From JAPLHV01 sp964464245 (GTDB lineage Bacteria > Caldisericota > JANLFM01): 7,299 nt of DNA. The DNA is taken from assembly GCA_964464245.1 (NCBI GenBank), contig CAYXFH010000079.1, positions 1 through 7,299 of the forward strand, in the 5' to 3' direction. The notes under the pieces were generated by a model. It ran no database searches. It was not told the DNA's origin and was given only the letters and a program-made list of their open reading frames with translations. Shown one piece after another: positions 1 to 5,285 of this stretch. Position 1 is the first letter of the stretch. Each line of letters opens with the position of its first letter. Both the position numbers and the translations under genes were made by a program.

Positions 1-416
1 TGGCGCTCCGGCACCATCAGCGAAGTGCTGGCTTGCATGGCTGGATAGTGGAAGACGCCGCCAATGGCGCGAAGGACCAAGGCAACGTAAATCTGCCAAA
101 TCTGGAGAAGACCGGCAGCGGTGAGAAGGACCAGGACCAGAGTCACCAGGGCGATCGAGGAATCGGCCAGGATCATCACCACGCGCCGGTTCCAACGATC
201 CACCAGGGCGCCGGTAAAGGGCATCAGAATGATCTCCGGCAGCAATGCCACCAGAGTGGCTGTCGCCAGGATGGTGGCCGAGCCGGTAGTGATGGTCAGT
301 TGCCAAACCAAGGCGAACTGGACCAACCGGCTGCCCAGCAAAGAGAAGGCCTGGCCGCCCCAGATGGTGAAGAATAGAGGTTTCCAGCGTTCACTGCGCC
401 AATCGATGCTCATCAT
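1..416 (-). CDS. MFS exporter, N-terminal part (runs off left edge)
   Basis: This open frame starts at ATG 416-414 and has no stop before the window edge, giving about 138 residues. A second ATG follows directly at 413, so the start is uncertain by one codon. An AAAAAGG ribosome binding site lies about 9 nt upstream. The protein begins MMSIDWRSERWKPLFF, then shows hydrophobic segments at about residues 13-40, 46-70 and 81-105. The loop after the second segment reads GALVDRWNRR (residues 69-78). This is the MFS motif A position in the short form typical of MFS_3 (EntS or macrolide-efflux-like) exporters. It probably exports a small molecule across the cytoplasmic membrane; the substrate cannot be read from the sequence. 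Repeat island 1 (417-792) separates it from the chromate-type operon on the same strand, so it probably has its own promoter. The MFS family call is firm; the subfamily is inferred. Confidence 0.87.
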   Translation of the reverse strand, partial: MMSIDWRSERWKPLFFTIWGGQAFSLLGSRLVQFALVWQLTITTGSATILATATLVALLPEIILMPFTGALVDRWNRRVVMILADSSIALVTLVLVLLTAAGLLQIWQIYVALVLRAIGGVFHYPAMQASTSLMVPER

Positions 417-486
417 TCTACAACCTTTTTCACCCCGAAAGGGTATCGAAAAAACTTCTCTTGGGAAAGCCCGTTCTTTCTCGCTA

Positions 487-514
487 GTGGGGCCGCGGCA
501 TGCCGTGCCCCTAC
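487..514. repeat. 28-bp GC palindrome, core GGCATGCC
   Basis: The 28 bp are centred between 500 and 501. Of 14 opposed positions, 11 are Watson-Crick, two are G-T and one (493/508) mismatches. The right half, TGCCGTGCCCCTAC, looks intact and the left half carries three substitutions. It has the same length and the same GTRGGGG/CCCCTAC outer arms as the elements at 5061 and 5286. It could form an RNA hairpin or a cruciform. Confidence 0.75.
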
Positions 515-522
515 AAGACGCC

Positions 523-541
523 ACAGAACAGCCCCCGGCAG
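523..541 (-). repeat. 19-bp dispersed element, copy 1
   Basis: Read on the minus strand this is CTGCCGGGGGCTGTTCTGT. It matches 5172-5190 at 17 of 19 positions (GG replaces CA in the middle) and 4725-4743 slightly less well. It sits between the 28-bp palindrome and the 32-bp tandem array. Confidence 0.6.
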
Positions 542-549
542 GGAGTCTT

Positions 550-736
550 GCCGCACTGGGGCGCCGCGGTCCCAGGTCGATGCCGCACTGGGGCGCCGCG
601 GTCCCAGGCCGATGCCGCACTGGGGCGCCGCGGTCCCAGGTCGATGCCGCACTGGGGCGCCGCGGTCCCAGGTCGATGCCGCACTGGGGCGCCGCGGTCC
701 CAGGCCGATGCCGCACTGGGGCGCCGCGGTCCCAGG
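550..736. repeat. 32-bp tandem repeat, six head-to-tail copies
   Basis: Units start at 550, 582, 614, 646, 678 and 710, exactly 32 bp apart with no spacers. Each begins GCCGCACTGG. The only variation among the first five is T or C in GGTCGAT/GGCCGAT, in the order T, C, T, T, C. The sixth copy keeps the first 27 bp and then diverges. Inside each unit, CTGGGGCGCCGCGGTCCCAG is an imperfect inverted repeat with a stem of about 7 bp counting one G-T pair, so every unit can fold as a hairpin. The array is open in several frames, which creates spurious ORFs. The same 27-bp core occurs twice more at 4821 and 4869. Confidence 0.93.
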
Positions 737-759
737 GTAGGCAGCGCTGCCAGAATACC

Positions 760-779
760 CCCTTCAATCAGCTTGAGGG
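760..779 (-). terminator. Possible terminator hairpin after the chrB-like gene
   Basis: Read on the minus strand, CCCTCAA and TTGAAGGG pair around a short loop with one bulged base, starting 13 nt after the stop codon at 793. No clear U-tract follows. A perfect 12-bp palindrome, GGCAGCGCTGCC (740-751), and then the 32-bp hairpin array come next and could also stop transcription. Confidence 0.35.
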
Positions 780-792
780 CTGGTTTATCAAG

Positions 793-1257
793 CTACGACT
801 GGAAAGCGCCGTTTGGTTTCCCCTGCCTCACCATCTCCTGGCAGTAGGCATAAAGGGCGTCATAGACGATCCACTCGGCGGCGTTCACCTGGTGATCATC
901 CTCGTAGCCGAGGCGCCGGAAGCCCTCAGCCACCGCGTTCAGGCCGGGCCCTTCCGCCTGGTGATAGAGGGTGTTGTCCGTGTCGGCTCCGTTGACGATC
1001 CGTCCCAGCAATGCCAGGGCAGGATCCTCCCCCAGGCCATACTTCTCCAGGAAAGCCTCAAAGGAACATTTCCCGCCGTGGTGGCCCAGTTCGGCGTCTT
1101 TCACGTCGTAAGGAATCGCCTCCAGCTCGGCTGCTTTGGCCTGCACCTCCGCAGCCGGCACGAAAAGAAACTCGGCCTGGGGATCGATGAACTTCCGGAT
1201 CAACCAGGGACAGGCGACGCGATCAACTTTGACATGCTCTCGGGTTATCCACTTCAT
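793..1257 (-). CDS. Chromate resistance protein, ChrB C-terminal-domain type
   Basis: This encodes 154 residues. I chose ATG 1257 because AAGGAGA sits 7 nt upstream; the frame is open further upstream, but that part overlaps the preceding gene and is not family-like. The sequence fits the Chrome_Resist/ChrB family along its whole length. It starts MKWITREHVKVDRVACPWLI (1-20), then shows FIDPQAEFLFVP (23-34), ELGHHGGKCSFEAFLEKYGL (56-75), GADTD (90-94) and VYDALYAYC (131-139). Cys16, His59, His60 and Cys64 are candidate metal or oxyanion ligands; that is inference. Full ChrB proteins are about 300 residues, and in some chr operons ChrB acts as a chromate-responsive regulator. Only the C-terminal domain is present here, so a DNA-binding role is not implied. 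It is the last gene of the operon, 32 nt after the ABM-fold gene. Confidence 0.9.
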   Translation of the reverse strand: MKWITREHVKVDRVACPWLIRKFIDPQAEFLFVPAAEVQAKAAELEAIPYDVKDAELGHHGGKCSFEAFLEKYGLGEDPALALLGRIVNGADTDNTLYHQAEGPGLNAVAEGFRRLGYEDDHQVNAAEWIVYDALYAYCQEMVRQGKPNGAFQS

Positions 1258-1289
1258 GCATTTTCTCCTTTTCTTAGTCAGACCCGATC

Positions 1290-1601
1290 TCAGTACCCCG
1301 AGATCGTGTCGTAGCGCTTGATTTTGCCGAACTTCACCAAGGCGTGTCCAGGAGAGGCGTCCACCCCGGGCTTCTCCGGCGCTGTCAGCCATTTTTCGAA
1401 AGCCTCCTCCGATTCCCAGATTGTGATGATCAGCCAATCGCCCTGGCCATCGGCAGGCGCCAGGACGCGCTCCATGAGGATCCCGTAGCGCTGCCGCAAC
1501 TGGCGGTTAGCCTCGATCCATTGGAAGAAAGCCTCCTGGTTTTCTGCTGGGATCTCCACCGAGCGAATGCATACCAAGGGATCACGGGATCCTATGCTCA
1601 T
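1290..1601 (-). CDS. ABM-fold (dimeric alpha-beta barrel) small protein
   Basis: This is a 103-residue protein starting at ATG 1601 behind AGGAGG (1609-1614) with a 7-nt spacer. The pattern fits the antibiotic biosynthesis monooxygenase (ABM) superfamily. It has a beta strand LVCIRSVEIP (9-18), a helix around AENQEAFFQWIEANRQLRQR (19-38), then a strand and helix DWLIITIWESEEAFEKWLTA (55-74). The W-E-S-x-E-A-F-x-x-W signature is typical. Members bind small hydrophobic or redox-active molecules as dimers and include cofactor-free oxygenases, but many have no known reaction, and none can be assigned here. It lies between the MFS gene and the chrB-like gene. Its Shine-Dalgarno begins directly after the MFS stop codon, which suggests translational coupling. 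The fold call is good; a catalytic role is unproven. Confidence 0.82.
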   Translation of the reverse strand: MSIGSRDPLVCIRSVEIPAENQEAFFQWIEANRQLRQRYGILMERVLAPADGQGDWLIITIWESEEAFEKWLTAPEKPGVDASPGHALVKFGKIKRYDTISGY

Positions 1602-1614
1602 TTCCTTGCCTCCT

Positions 1615-2883
1615 TCATCGATTATCCTTCTCTACCGCCAACCACCCGAATAAGCCGGTGGCAATGATCATAACCCCTCCGATCACGGCGAAGCCCACCT
1701 GATAGGAAACGCTCATCAGCAAAACGCCCAAAAGAATCGGCCCCAGCGCCTGGCCGATATCCATGATCGTGCTCATCAAGCCCAGCGCAGTGCCTCGCCC
1801 GCCTTGCGGCGCCAGGTCGGCGACGAAAGCGGAGGTAGCAGCGGAAGCCACCGATAAACCGAAGCCAAAGGCCAGGGAGAGAAGGAGCAGGAGGGCCAGA
1901 TTGCCGGTCGTCGGAAAGAGGATCATGGTCAGGGCGGTCATCAGGAGGCCAATCAGGATCTGCCGCTTTCGCCCATGGGTGTCGCTAAAACGGCCCATCA
2001 AAGGCCGCACCAGCACGCGGACCCCGACCTGGACGCCGAAGAGCAGACCGATGGCGGCGGTCCCTACCCCGGCCGACAACGCATAGAGCGGCAGGAAAGC
2101 CTCCAGAGCGCCGAAGGCGAAAAACTGGGAGGCTTCGGCCACGCTGGTCACCAGGATGGTGCGATGGAAGAGGATCTTCCGGACCGGGATACGGGTGGCA
2201 GATAGGCGACGCTCCTGGTGGACGAGCGGCGGCGGAAGCGTCGTTCCTGTGGGGGCAGCTCTGCGGGGAAGCCAGAACATTCCAAGGAATGCTAGCGCCC
2301 CGGCGATGGCGCAGGCCGCATAGACCCATTGCCAGGCGCCGAAAGCGAGGATGGCCGCTCCAGCTACCGGAGCCAGCGCTCTCCCGGTCAACTGGCTGGA
2401 CGAGAACCACCCCAGACGTTCCCCACGGCGGGTCGCTGCCAGATCCGTGACGTAAGCCATCGCCACCGGCCCGAAAACAGCAGTGGCCAACCCGTGGTAG
2501 ACCCGCACCATGGCCAACTGAAGTGGAGTCTGAATGAAGAGATAAAGGAAAGGCGCAGTCAGGAAAACGATTCCGGACAGAATCAGCAAGGGTTTCCGCC
2601 CAATCCGATCGCTGAGATAGCCGGCGCTGAAGCTGGTCAGGATACCAGTAATAGTGGAGGCGGCGGCGATTAGCCCGATGGACGCTTTGTCCGCCCCGAT
2701 CTGCTGGGCCAGGATTGGGAGTACCGGGTTCTTGGCGATGGTAGAGCTGAAAATGGCCACTCCGCCGATCGCGCAAAGCAGGAGAAAAGCGGAAAAACGA
2801 CTCCGGGAGGTCTTGTTCGAATCCTCAGGCAGTTGGCCGGAGCGATCTATTGAAGCATCGCTGGGAAGCATAGGACTTTTCAT
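1615..2883 (-). CDS. MFS transporter, DHA1-type drug/proton antiporter
   Basis: This is a 422-residue protein, normal length for a 12-TM MFS member. A hydrophilic N-terminus of about 30 residues precedes the first membrane segment. Motif A is present in both halves, as GYLSDRIGRKP (88-98) and GRFSDTHGRKR (297-307). GRALAPVAGAA (167-177) sits at the motif C position of antiporters. The central loop (about 206-240) separates two six-helix bundles. It probably exports a toxic compound or anion using the proton gradient. It is the first gene of a three-gene operon with the ABM-fold and ChrB-type genes, which suggests chromate or a related stress as the physiological context, but the substrate is inferred from neighbours only. 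No Shine-Dalgarno precedes ATG 2883, and the in-frame ATG at 2871 is no better, so the start is less certain than the family. Confidence 0.92.
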   Translation of the reverse strand: MKSPMLPSDASIDRSGQLPEDSNKTSRSRFSAFLLLCAIGGVAIFSSTIAKNPVLPILAQQIGADKASIGLIAAASTITGILTSFSAGYLSDRIGRKPLLILSGIVFLTAPFLYLFIQTPLQLAMVRVYHGLATAVFGPVAMAYVTDLAATRRGERLGWFSSSQLTGRALAPVAGAAILAFGAWQWVYAACAIAGALAFLGMFWLPRRAAPTGTTLPPPLVHQERRLSATRIPVRKILFHRTILVTSVAEASQFFAFGALEAFLPLYALSAGVGTAAIGLLFGVQVGVRVLVRPLMGRFSDTHGRKRQILIGLLMTALTMILFPTTGNLALLLLLSLAFGFGLSVASAATSAFVADLAPQGGRGTALGLMSTIMDIGQALGPILLGVLLMSVSYQVGFAVIGGVMIIATGLFGWLAVEKDNR

Positions 2884-2890
2884 ACAAAGA

Positions 2891-2912
2891 AATATAGGCG
2901 GTCAGTACTGGC
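2891..2912 (-). promoter_or_regulatory. Possible -10 element and CAGTACTG operator before the MFS operon
   Basis: On the minus strand, TATATT (2896-2891) lies 7 nt before the MFS start ATG, and there is no Shine-Dalgarno in between. This spacing would place transcription start at or next to the ATG, giving a leaderless message. Just upstream, GCCAGTACTGAC (2912-2901) contains the perfect palindrome CAGTACTG, a possible repressor site. No convincing -35 hexamer is visible at 16-18 bp, so the call is tentative. Confidence 0.3.
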
Positions 2913-2979
2913 GGGGCATCTCGTTTGGCAAGCTTCCTCCATCCGCTCTACGAAGGAAAGGGTTCGTTCAAAAGGTGAG

Positions 2980-3561
2980 CTATTCTGTAGGGTTGGAGGG
3001 AGCTTTCCCGCGCCCGCCGCGCCTTCTCCGATGTCGTCGGGATCTTGGAGCGGAATCCGCTGAAGGCTGGACCACTGGAGGGGAAAACCGTGAGCGATTG
3101 AGGGAGGGTGTTTTTTCTGTTCCTGTCTCGCTTGGAAGGGAGCCGCTCCTCCCCGCAGTCTGTTGACTCCTGCGGCCTTTGGGAGTTTCAGGGCTGCGAT
3201 GAAAAGAGGTTTGTGGGCTGCTTTTCTTCACGCGCCCATCATAGGCTTGCCCTCGAGCGAAAGGAAGGGTCCGGTCGCGGGAGATCGGCTGGCCAGGGCG
3301 CGGCGGGTTGTGGTCCATCGCGGCGGCTCCCTGAAGCTTGTTCGCTGATCGCGATCGGTCTTGGAAATACCGTCCGAGCGCCTTCCCAATGAGATAAGCT
3401 GCTCCACAAGCGATAGCAACGCCCACCAGGATCCCCTGGATCAAATTCAGCACGGGCGTTCCGGACCAGCCTAATCGGACCATGCCGGTCATGATGGCCA
3501 GCCCGATCAACCCGATGGCCAGAAGGATGCCGTAATCAAAGTGATGTCGTTCGCGTTCCAT
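2980..3561 (-). CDS. Putative two-TM membrane protein with basic disordered tail
   Basis: This is a 193-residue ORF starting at ATG 3561, with AAAGGA about 12 nt upstream (a long spacing) and GAAGA nearer. I do not recognise a family. The N-terminus is charged (MERERHHFD). Two hydrophobic segments follow, at about 10-28 (YGILLAIGLIGLAIMTGMV) and 37-59 (VLNLIQGILVGVAIACGAAYL and on), then the basic stretch GKALGRYFQDRSR. The remaining 120 or so residues are rich in Arg, Ser, Pro and Gly, end in an RRHRRRRGGRGK run, and look disordered. The membrane half is believable as a gene. The tail has the composition of GC-rich noncoding DNA and may be a read-through past a lost stop. It lies 96 nt upstream of the MFS operon on the same strand, so co-transcription is possible but not shown. 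Confidence 0.5.
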   Translation of the reverse strand: MERERHHFDYGILLAIGLIGLAIMTGMVRLGWSGTPVLNLIQGILVGVAIACGAAYLIGKALGRYFQDRSRSANKLQGAAAMDHNPPRPGQPISRDRTLPFARGQAYDGRVKKSSPQTSFHRSPETPKGRRSQQTAGRSGSLPSETGTEKTPSLNRSRFSPPVVQPSADSAPRSRRHRRRRGGRGKAPSNPTE

Positions 3562-3773
3562 TCTTCAGATGTTTCCTTTCCAATACATTCAGTTCCCAAC
3601 CCCAGGCGCTTCGCTTGGCGTCGCTTTCTCTCGTTCGCCGATCTTGCTCCGTCGGTCGCATCCGGCCTATCCCTTCGCCTCATTCGGGTGCAAGTTAAAC
3701 CTGGGGCTGCCCTCTGCCGGCGCCCCAGAATCCTCCTGCACAGCGCGTCCACCTTGAGGACGCTGTCCTTCAC
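3507..3773 (-). CDS. Doubtful 88-codon ORF with strong SD, GTG start
   Basis: AAAGGAGG (3788-3781) lies 7 nt before a GTG at 3773, an almost ideal ribosome binding site. The frame starts VKDSVLKVDALCRRILGRRQ and continues as an Arg-rich, low-complexity sequence ending ASFWPSG. It overlaps the first 55 nt of the two-TM gene in another frame. Immediately before the GTG, an ATG in another frame is followed at once by TGA, a stop-start arrangement. I recognise no family. It could be a decayed gene whose start survives, a leader peptide, or chance. The body does not look like a conserved protein. Confidence 0.25.
   Translation of the reverse strand: MKDSVLKVDALCRRILGRRQRAAPGLTCTRMRRRDRPDATDGARSANERKRRQAKRLGLGTECIGKETSEEWNANDITLITASFWPSG
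3701..3728. repeat. Inverted repeat CTGGGGC/GCCCCAG
   Basis: A 7-bp stem (3701-3707 with 3722-3728) encloses a 14-nt loop. The size and the GGGG/CCCC arms resemble the 28-bp palindromes in the repeat islands, but the core is not palindromic. It may be a degenerate member or chance in GC-rich DNA. Confidence 0.3.
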
Positions 3774-3955
3774 ATTCAAACCTCCTTTCCAGGCGCGAGC
3801 CCACATCCGGGTTTGCTCAGAGATGATCGGACCACTACCCTTGGCGTGCCTCATTTTCCTTCATTACACCATGTTTGCTCCTCTGCGCCTAGGTTAATAG
3901 CGCGGAAAAAGCGCCACAATCACTGTGCGGCTGCCGGCCCTTTGATGCCAATTCC

Positions 3956-3964
3956 TGCTATCAT
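3956..3964 (+). promoter_or_regulatory. Possible extended -10 promoter for the methyltransferase
   Basis: TGCTATCAT fits the extended -10 pattern TGnTATAAT with one mismatch. Transcription would start near 3971, leaving a leader of about 50 nt that contains the AAGGAG at 4009-4014. No good -35 hexamer is visible, which is tolerable for extended -10 promoters. Confidence 0.35.
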
Positions 3965-4019
3965 CATTGATCGGTGCAAGAGCCAGCAGCCGCATCGAAA
4001 CACGGATGAAGGAGTATTC

Positions 4020-4559
4020 ATGCACGAACGACGATATCACCAAGGCGCCGCCTTCCTGCGCAGTTCGGAGCGGTTGGCGCGATTGGAAGTCGACCGGGTG
4101 CTCCAACTGGTCACCCGGGATGCCGATATCCACAGCATTCTCGATGTCGGCACAGGGAGTGGCGTCTTCGCGGAGGCTTTTGCCAAATCGGGATTCAGCG
4201 TTGAGGGAATCGACGCCAATCCTGAAATGATTGCTGAAGCCGAGAAGTCGTTGTCCGCTGTGCATTTTTCGATTGGCATCGCCGAATCGCTCCCCTTTGA
4301 GGACCAGACCTTCGACCTTGTCTTTATGGGTTTACTGTTACATGAGACAGATGACCGACTGAAAGCTATTCAAGAAGGCGCTCGCGTCGCTCGAAAAAGA
4401 GTGGCCATTCTGGAATGGCCTTATCAAGTGCAGGATTTCGGTCCAAGCCTGGAAGAACGATTGCAGGAGGAACAGATCATGCAGATGGCCGCCCAGGCGG
4501 GTTTTCAGAAGGTCGCAGTATTTCCTCTGCATTCGCTGGTGCTATTTTGCCTTTCATGA
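4020..4559 (+). CDS. Class I SAM-dependent methyltransferase, small
   Basis: This encodes 179 residues. I chose ATG 4020 because AAGGAG (4009-4014) sits 5 nt upstream; the frame is open to 3813, but the added 69 residues do not resemble the family. It has a Methyltransf_11/UbiE-like Rossmann fold. Motif I is ILDVGTGSGVFAEAF (40-54), the acidic ribose-binding residue is in VEGIDANPEMI (61-71, Asp65), and motifs II/III cover AESLPFEDQTFDLVFMGLLL (88-107) followed by His108-Glu109. It lacks the extra N- or C-terminal domains that would indicate a substrate. The substrate could be a small molecule, metabolite or metalloid; none is supported. It stands alone on the plus strand between the minus-strand block and repeat island 2. 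The codon third positions look less GC-rich than those of the propeller gene downstream. No clear terminator follows the stop. Confidence 0.9.
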   Translation: MHERRYHQGAAFLRSSERLARLEVDRVLQLVTRDADIHSILDVGTGSGVFAEAFAKSGFSVEGIDANPEMIAEAEKSLSAVHFSIGIAESLPFEDQTFDLVFMGLLLHETDDRLKAIQEGARVARKRVAILEWPYQVQDFGPSLEERLQEEQIMQMAAQAGFQKVAVFPLHSLVLFCLS

Positions 4560-4724
4560 AGAAATCCGTGATTTCATTTCATGGAGGCTTCATCTCTCTT
4601 TGCTTAGATGCCTCTCAGAACGGCGTACGAACTGCCGTCATAGAAAAGGAGAAGCACTATGAAACTTAGGGTTCCTTCTCATTTCAAGTGGGCAACTTAC
4701 CAGCCGCCAGCAGGAGAAGACATG

Positions 4725-4743
4725 CTGCCGCAGGCTGTTCAGT
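4725..4743 (+). repeat. 19-bp dispersed element, copy 2
   Basis: CTGCCGCAGGCTGTTCAGT differs from the copy at 5172 at one position. With flanking bases it is part of an exact 23-bp direct repeat, 4718-4740 and 5165-5187, whose copies are 447 bp apart. Confidence 0.65.
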
Positions 4744-4810
4744 CCAGCTTCCCTGACAACATGGCGATGAGGATCTTCAAGAGTCTGGTCGGATCCAGGA
4801 AAACCGGTAG

Positions 4811-4895
4811 TCTCAGGTTTGCCGCATTGGGGCGCGGCGGTCCCAGGGTTGGTCACAATCTCAGGTTTGCCGCATTGGGGCGCCGCGGTCCCGGG
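4811..4895. repeat. Two copies of the 27-bp core with TCTCAGGTTT leader, period 48
   Basis: The 37-bp blocks 4811-4847 and 4859-4895 each start TCTCAGGTTTGCCGCATTGG and end in the same GC core as the 32-bp array at 550. They differ from each other at two positions. Relative to island 1 they have T for C in GCACTGG, a different leader, and an 11-bp intervening sequence in place of the 5-bp GTCGAT-type junction. The second copy retains the full GGCGCCGCGG core. Confidence 0.85.
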
Positions 4896-4939
4896 GATAG
4901 CAGTGGTTCCAGAGATAGGGTTGACGCGCATTGGTTCTC

Positions 4940-4964
4940 GTAGGGGTGGGTTTCAAACCCGCCC
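4940..4964. repeat. Palindrome, core GGGTTTCAAACCC, with GTAGGGG left arm
   Basis: The odd-centred palindrome at 4944-4964 is centred on C4954. It has nine Watson-Crick pairs and one G-T pair. The left flank keeps the GTAGGGG arm (4940-4946) seen in the other palindromes; the matching right arm has decayed to GCCCAGG. Confidence 0.65.
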
Positions 4965-5011
4965 AGGCACGGGCTGTCTCAACATCGTGATGCTTCATTC
5001 TCCAGGACGCC

Positions 5012-5065
5012 CTGCCGGGGGCTATCGAGCTGCCGGGGGCTGATTAGCTGCCGGGTGCTAGTTGG
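5012..5065. repeat. 18-bp tandem repeat, three copies
   Basis: Units 5012-5029, 5030-5047 and 5048-5065 all begin CTGCCGGG, continue GGCT or TGCT, and then diverge in the last 6 bp. The first 12 bp (CTGCCGGGGGCT) equal the start of the 19-bp element at 523-541 on the minus strand, so this array may derive from that element. Confidence 0.75.
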
Positions 5066-5088
5066 GGCCACGCATGCGTCGCCCCAAT
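5061..5088. repeat. 28-bp GC palindrome, core ACGCATGCGT
   Basis: Centred between 5074 and 5075. All pairs from 5062 to 5087 match except 5069/5080. The arms read GTTGGGG and CCCCAAT, where the other members have GTAGGGG and CCCCTAC. It abuts the third 18-bp repeat unit. Confidence 0.75.
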
Positions 5089-5171
5089 GAGGGCTATCAA
5101 ACTGAAGCTGGTTGACTTGTTGCCGTCAGCCTTGCTGATCCCAGATACCTTGTTTACTCTTACTAGACATG

Positions 5172-5190
5172 CTGCCGCAGGCTGTTCTGT
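5172..5190 (+). repeat. 19-bp dispersed element, copy 3
   Basis: CTGCCGCAGGCTGTTCTGT matches copy 1 (minus strand, 523-541) at 17 of 19 positions and copy 2 (4725) at 18 of 19. It is the right member of the exact 23-bp direct repeat. Confidence 0.65.
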
Positions 5191-5246
5191 ACCCACTCGA
5201 TAGGAGAAAGAGCCCCTTTCTTGCAGGTAAGCAGGTTCTCCGTTGT

Positions 5247-5255
5247 TGATATAAT
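5247..5255 (+). promoter_or_regulatory. Extended -10 promoter for the propeller protein
   Basis: TGATATAAT is a perfect match to the extended -10 consensus TGnTATAAT. No -35 is visible at the usual distance (a TTGCAG at 5221 is 23 bp away). Transcription would start near 5262, giving a leader of about 113 nt that contains the 5286-5313 hairpin. Confidence 0.5.
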
Positions 5256-5285
5256 GGAGTCAAAGTGGTCCCGGTCTCGTCCTCA

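Larger units (their letters stand above)
4659..4943 (+). pseudogene. Small ORF with good RBS running into repeats (possible gene remnant)
   Basis: AAAGGAG lies 7 nt before ATG 4659, good enough for real initiation. The first 50 or so residues (MKLRVPSHFKWATYQPPAGE and on to about KSLVGSRK) have a non-repetitive, protein-like composition. From about residue 51 the frame is built from two copies of the 27-bp repeat core, read as FAALGRGGPR and FAALGRRGP, and ends at 4943 in the next palindrome. Residues DMLPQAV fall inside the 19-bp dispersed element. I recognise no family. The likeliest reading is the 5' end of a gene whose remainder was replaced or displaced by repeats; a translated short protein or pure chance are alternatives. 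Confidence 0.3.

Noticed and set aside
550..736. CRISPR array, because of the regular 32-bp repeats
   Set aside because: The repeats are head to tail with no unique spacers, and no cas gene is present.
413..847. ORFs encoding repeated PHWGAAVPGRCRTGAPRSQ-like peptides on either strand
   Set aside because: They are translations of the 32-bp DNA repeat; the conservation is at the DNA level and no convincing start signal is present.
121..1314. Long plus-strand ORF of 397 codons
   Set aside because: It is antisense to the MFS exporter and the chrB-like gene and passes through the tandem repeat, which is open in several frames. Its sequence is low-complexity and has no family features.
1258..1437. 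Longer start for the chrB-like protein at 1437
   Set aside because: The extra 60 residues overlap the ABM-fold gene, are not family-like, and lack an RBS, whereas ATG 1257 has AAGGAGA 7 nt upstream.
1985..2776. 263-codon minus-strand ORF inside the MFS gene
   Set aside because: It is an out-of-frame shadow of the MFS transporter, rich in Arg and Gly and without membrane segments.
3813..4019. Longer start for the methyltransferase at 3813
   Set aside because: The added 69 residues do not resemble the family, and ATG 4020 has a well-placed AAGGAG.
4659..4810. N-terminus of an IS1182-type transposase (pattern LPxxxxxxxPDN)
   Set aside because: The resemblance is weak, and the DMLPQAV part falls within the 19-bp dispersed element that also occurs elsewhere without coding context. 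No DDE residues or terminal inverted repeats are visible.
4718..5187. The 23-bp direct repeat as target-site duplication or attachment sites of an inserted element
   Set aside because: The 424 bp between the copies hold only repeats and no recombinase or transposase, and a related 19-bp sequence occurs in island 1. A dispersed repeat explains it better.
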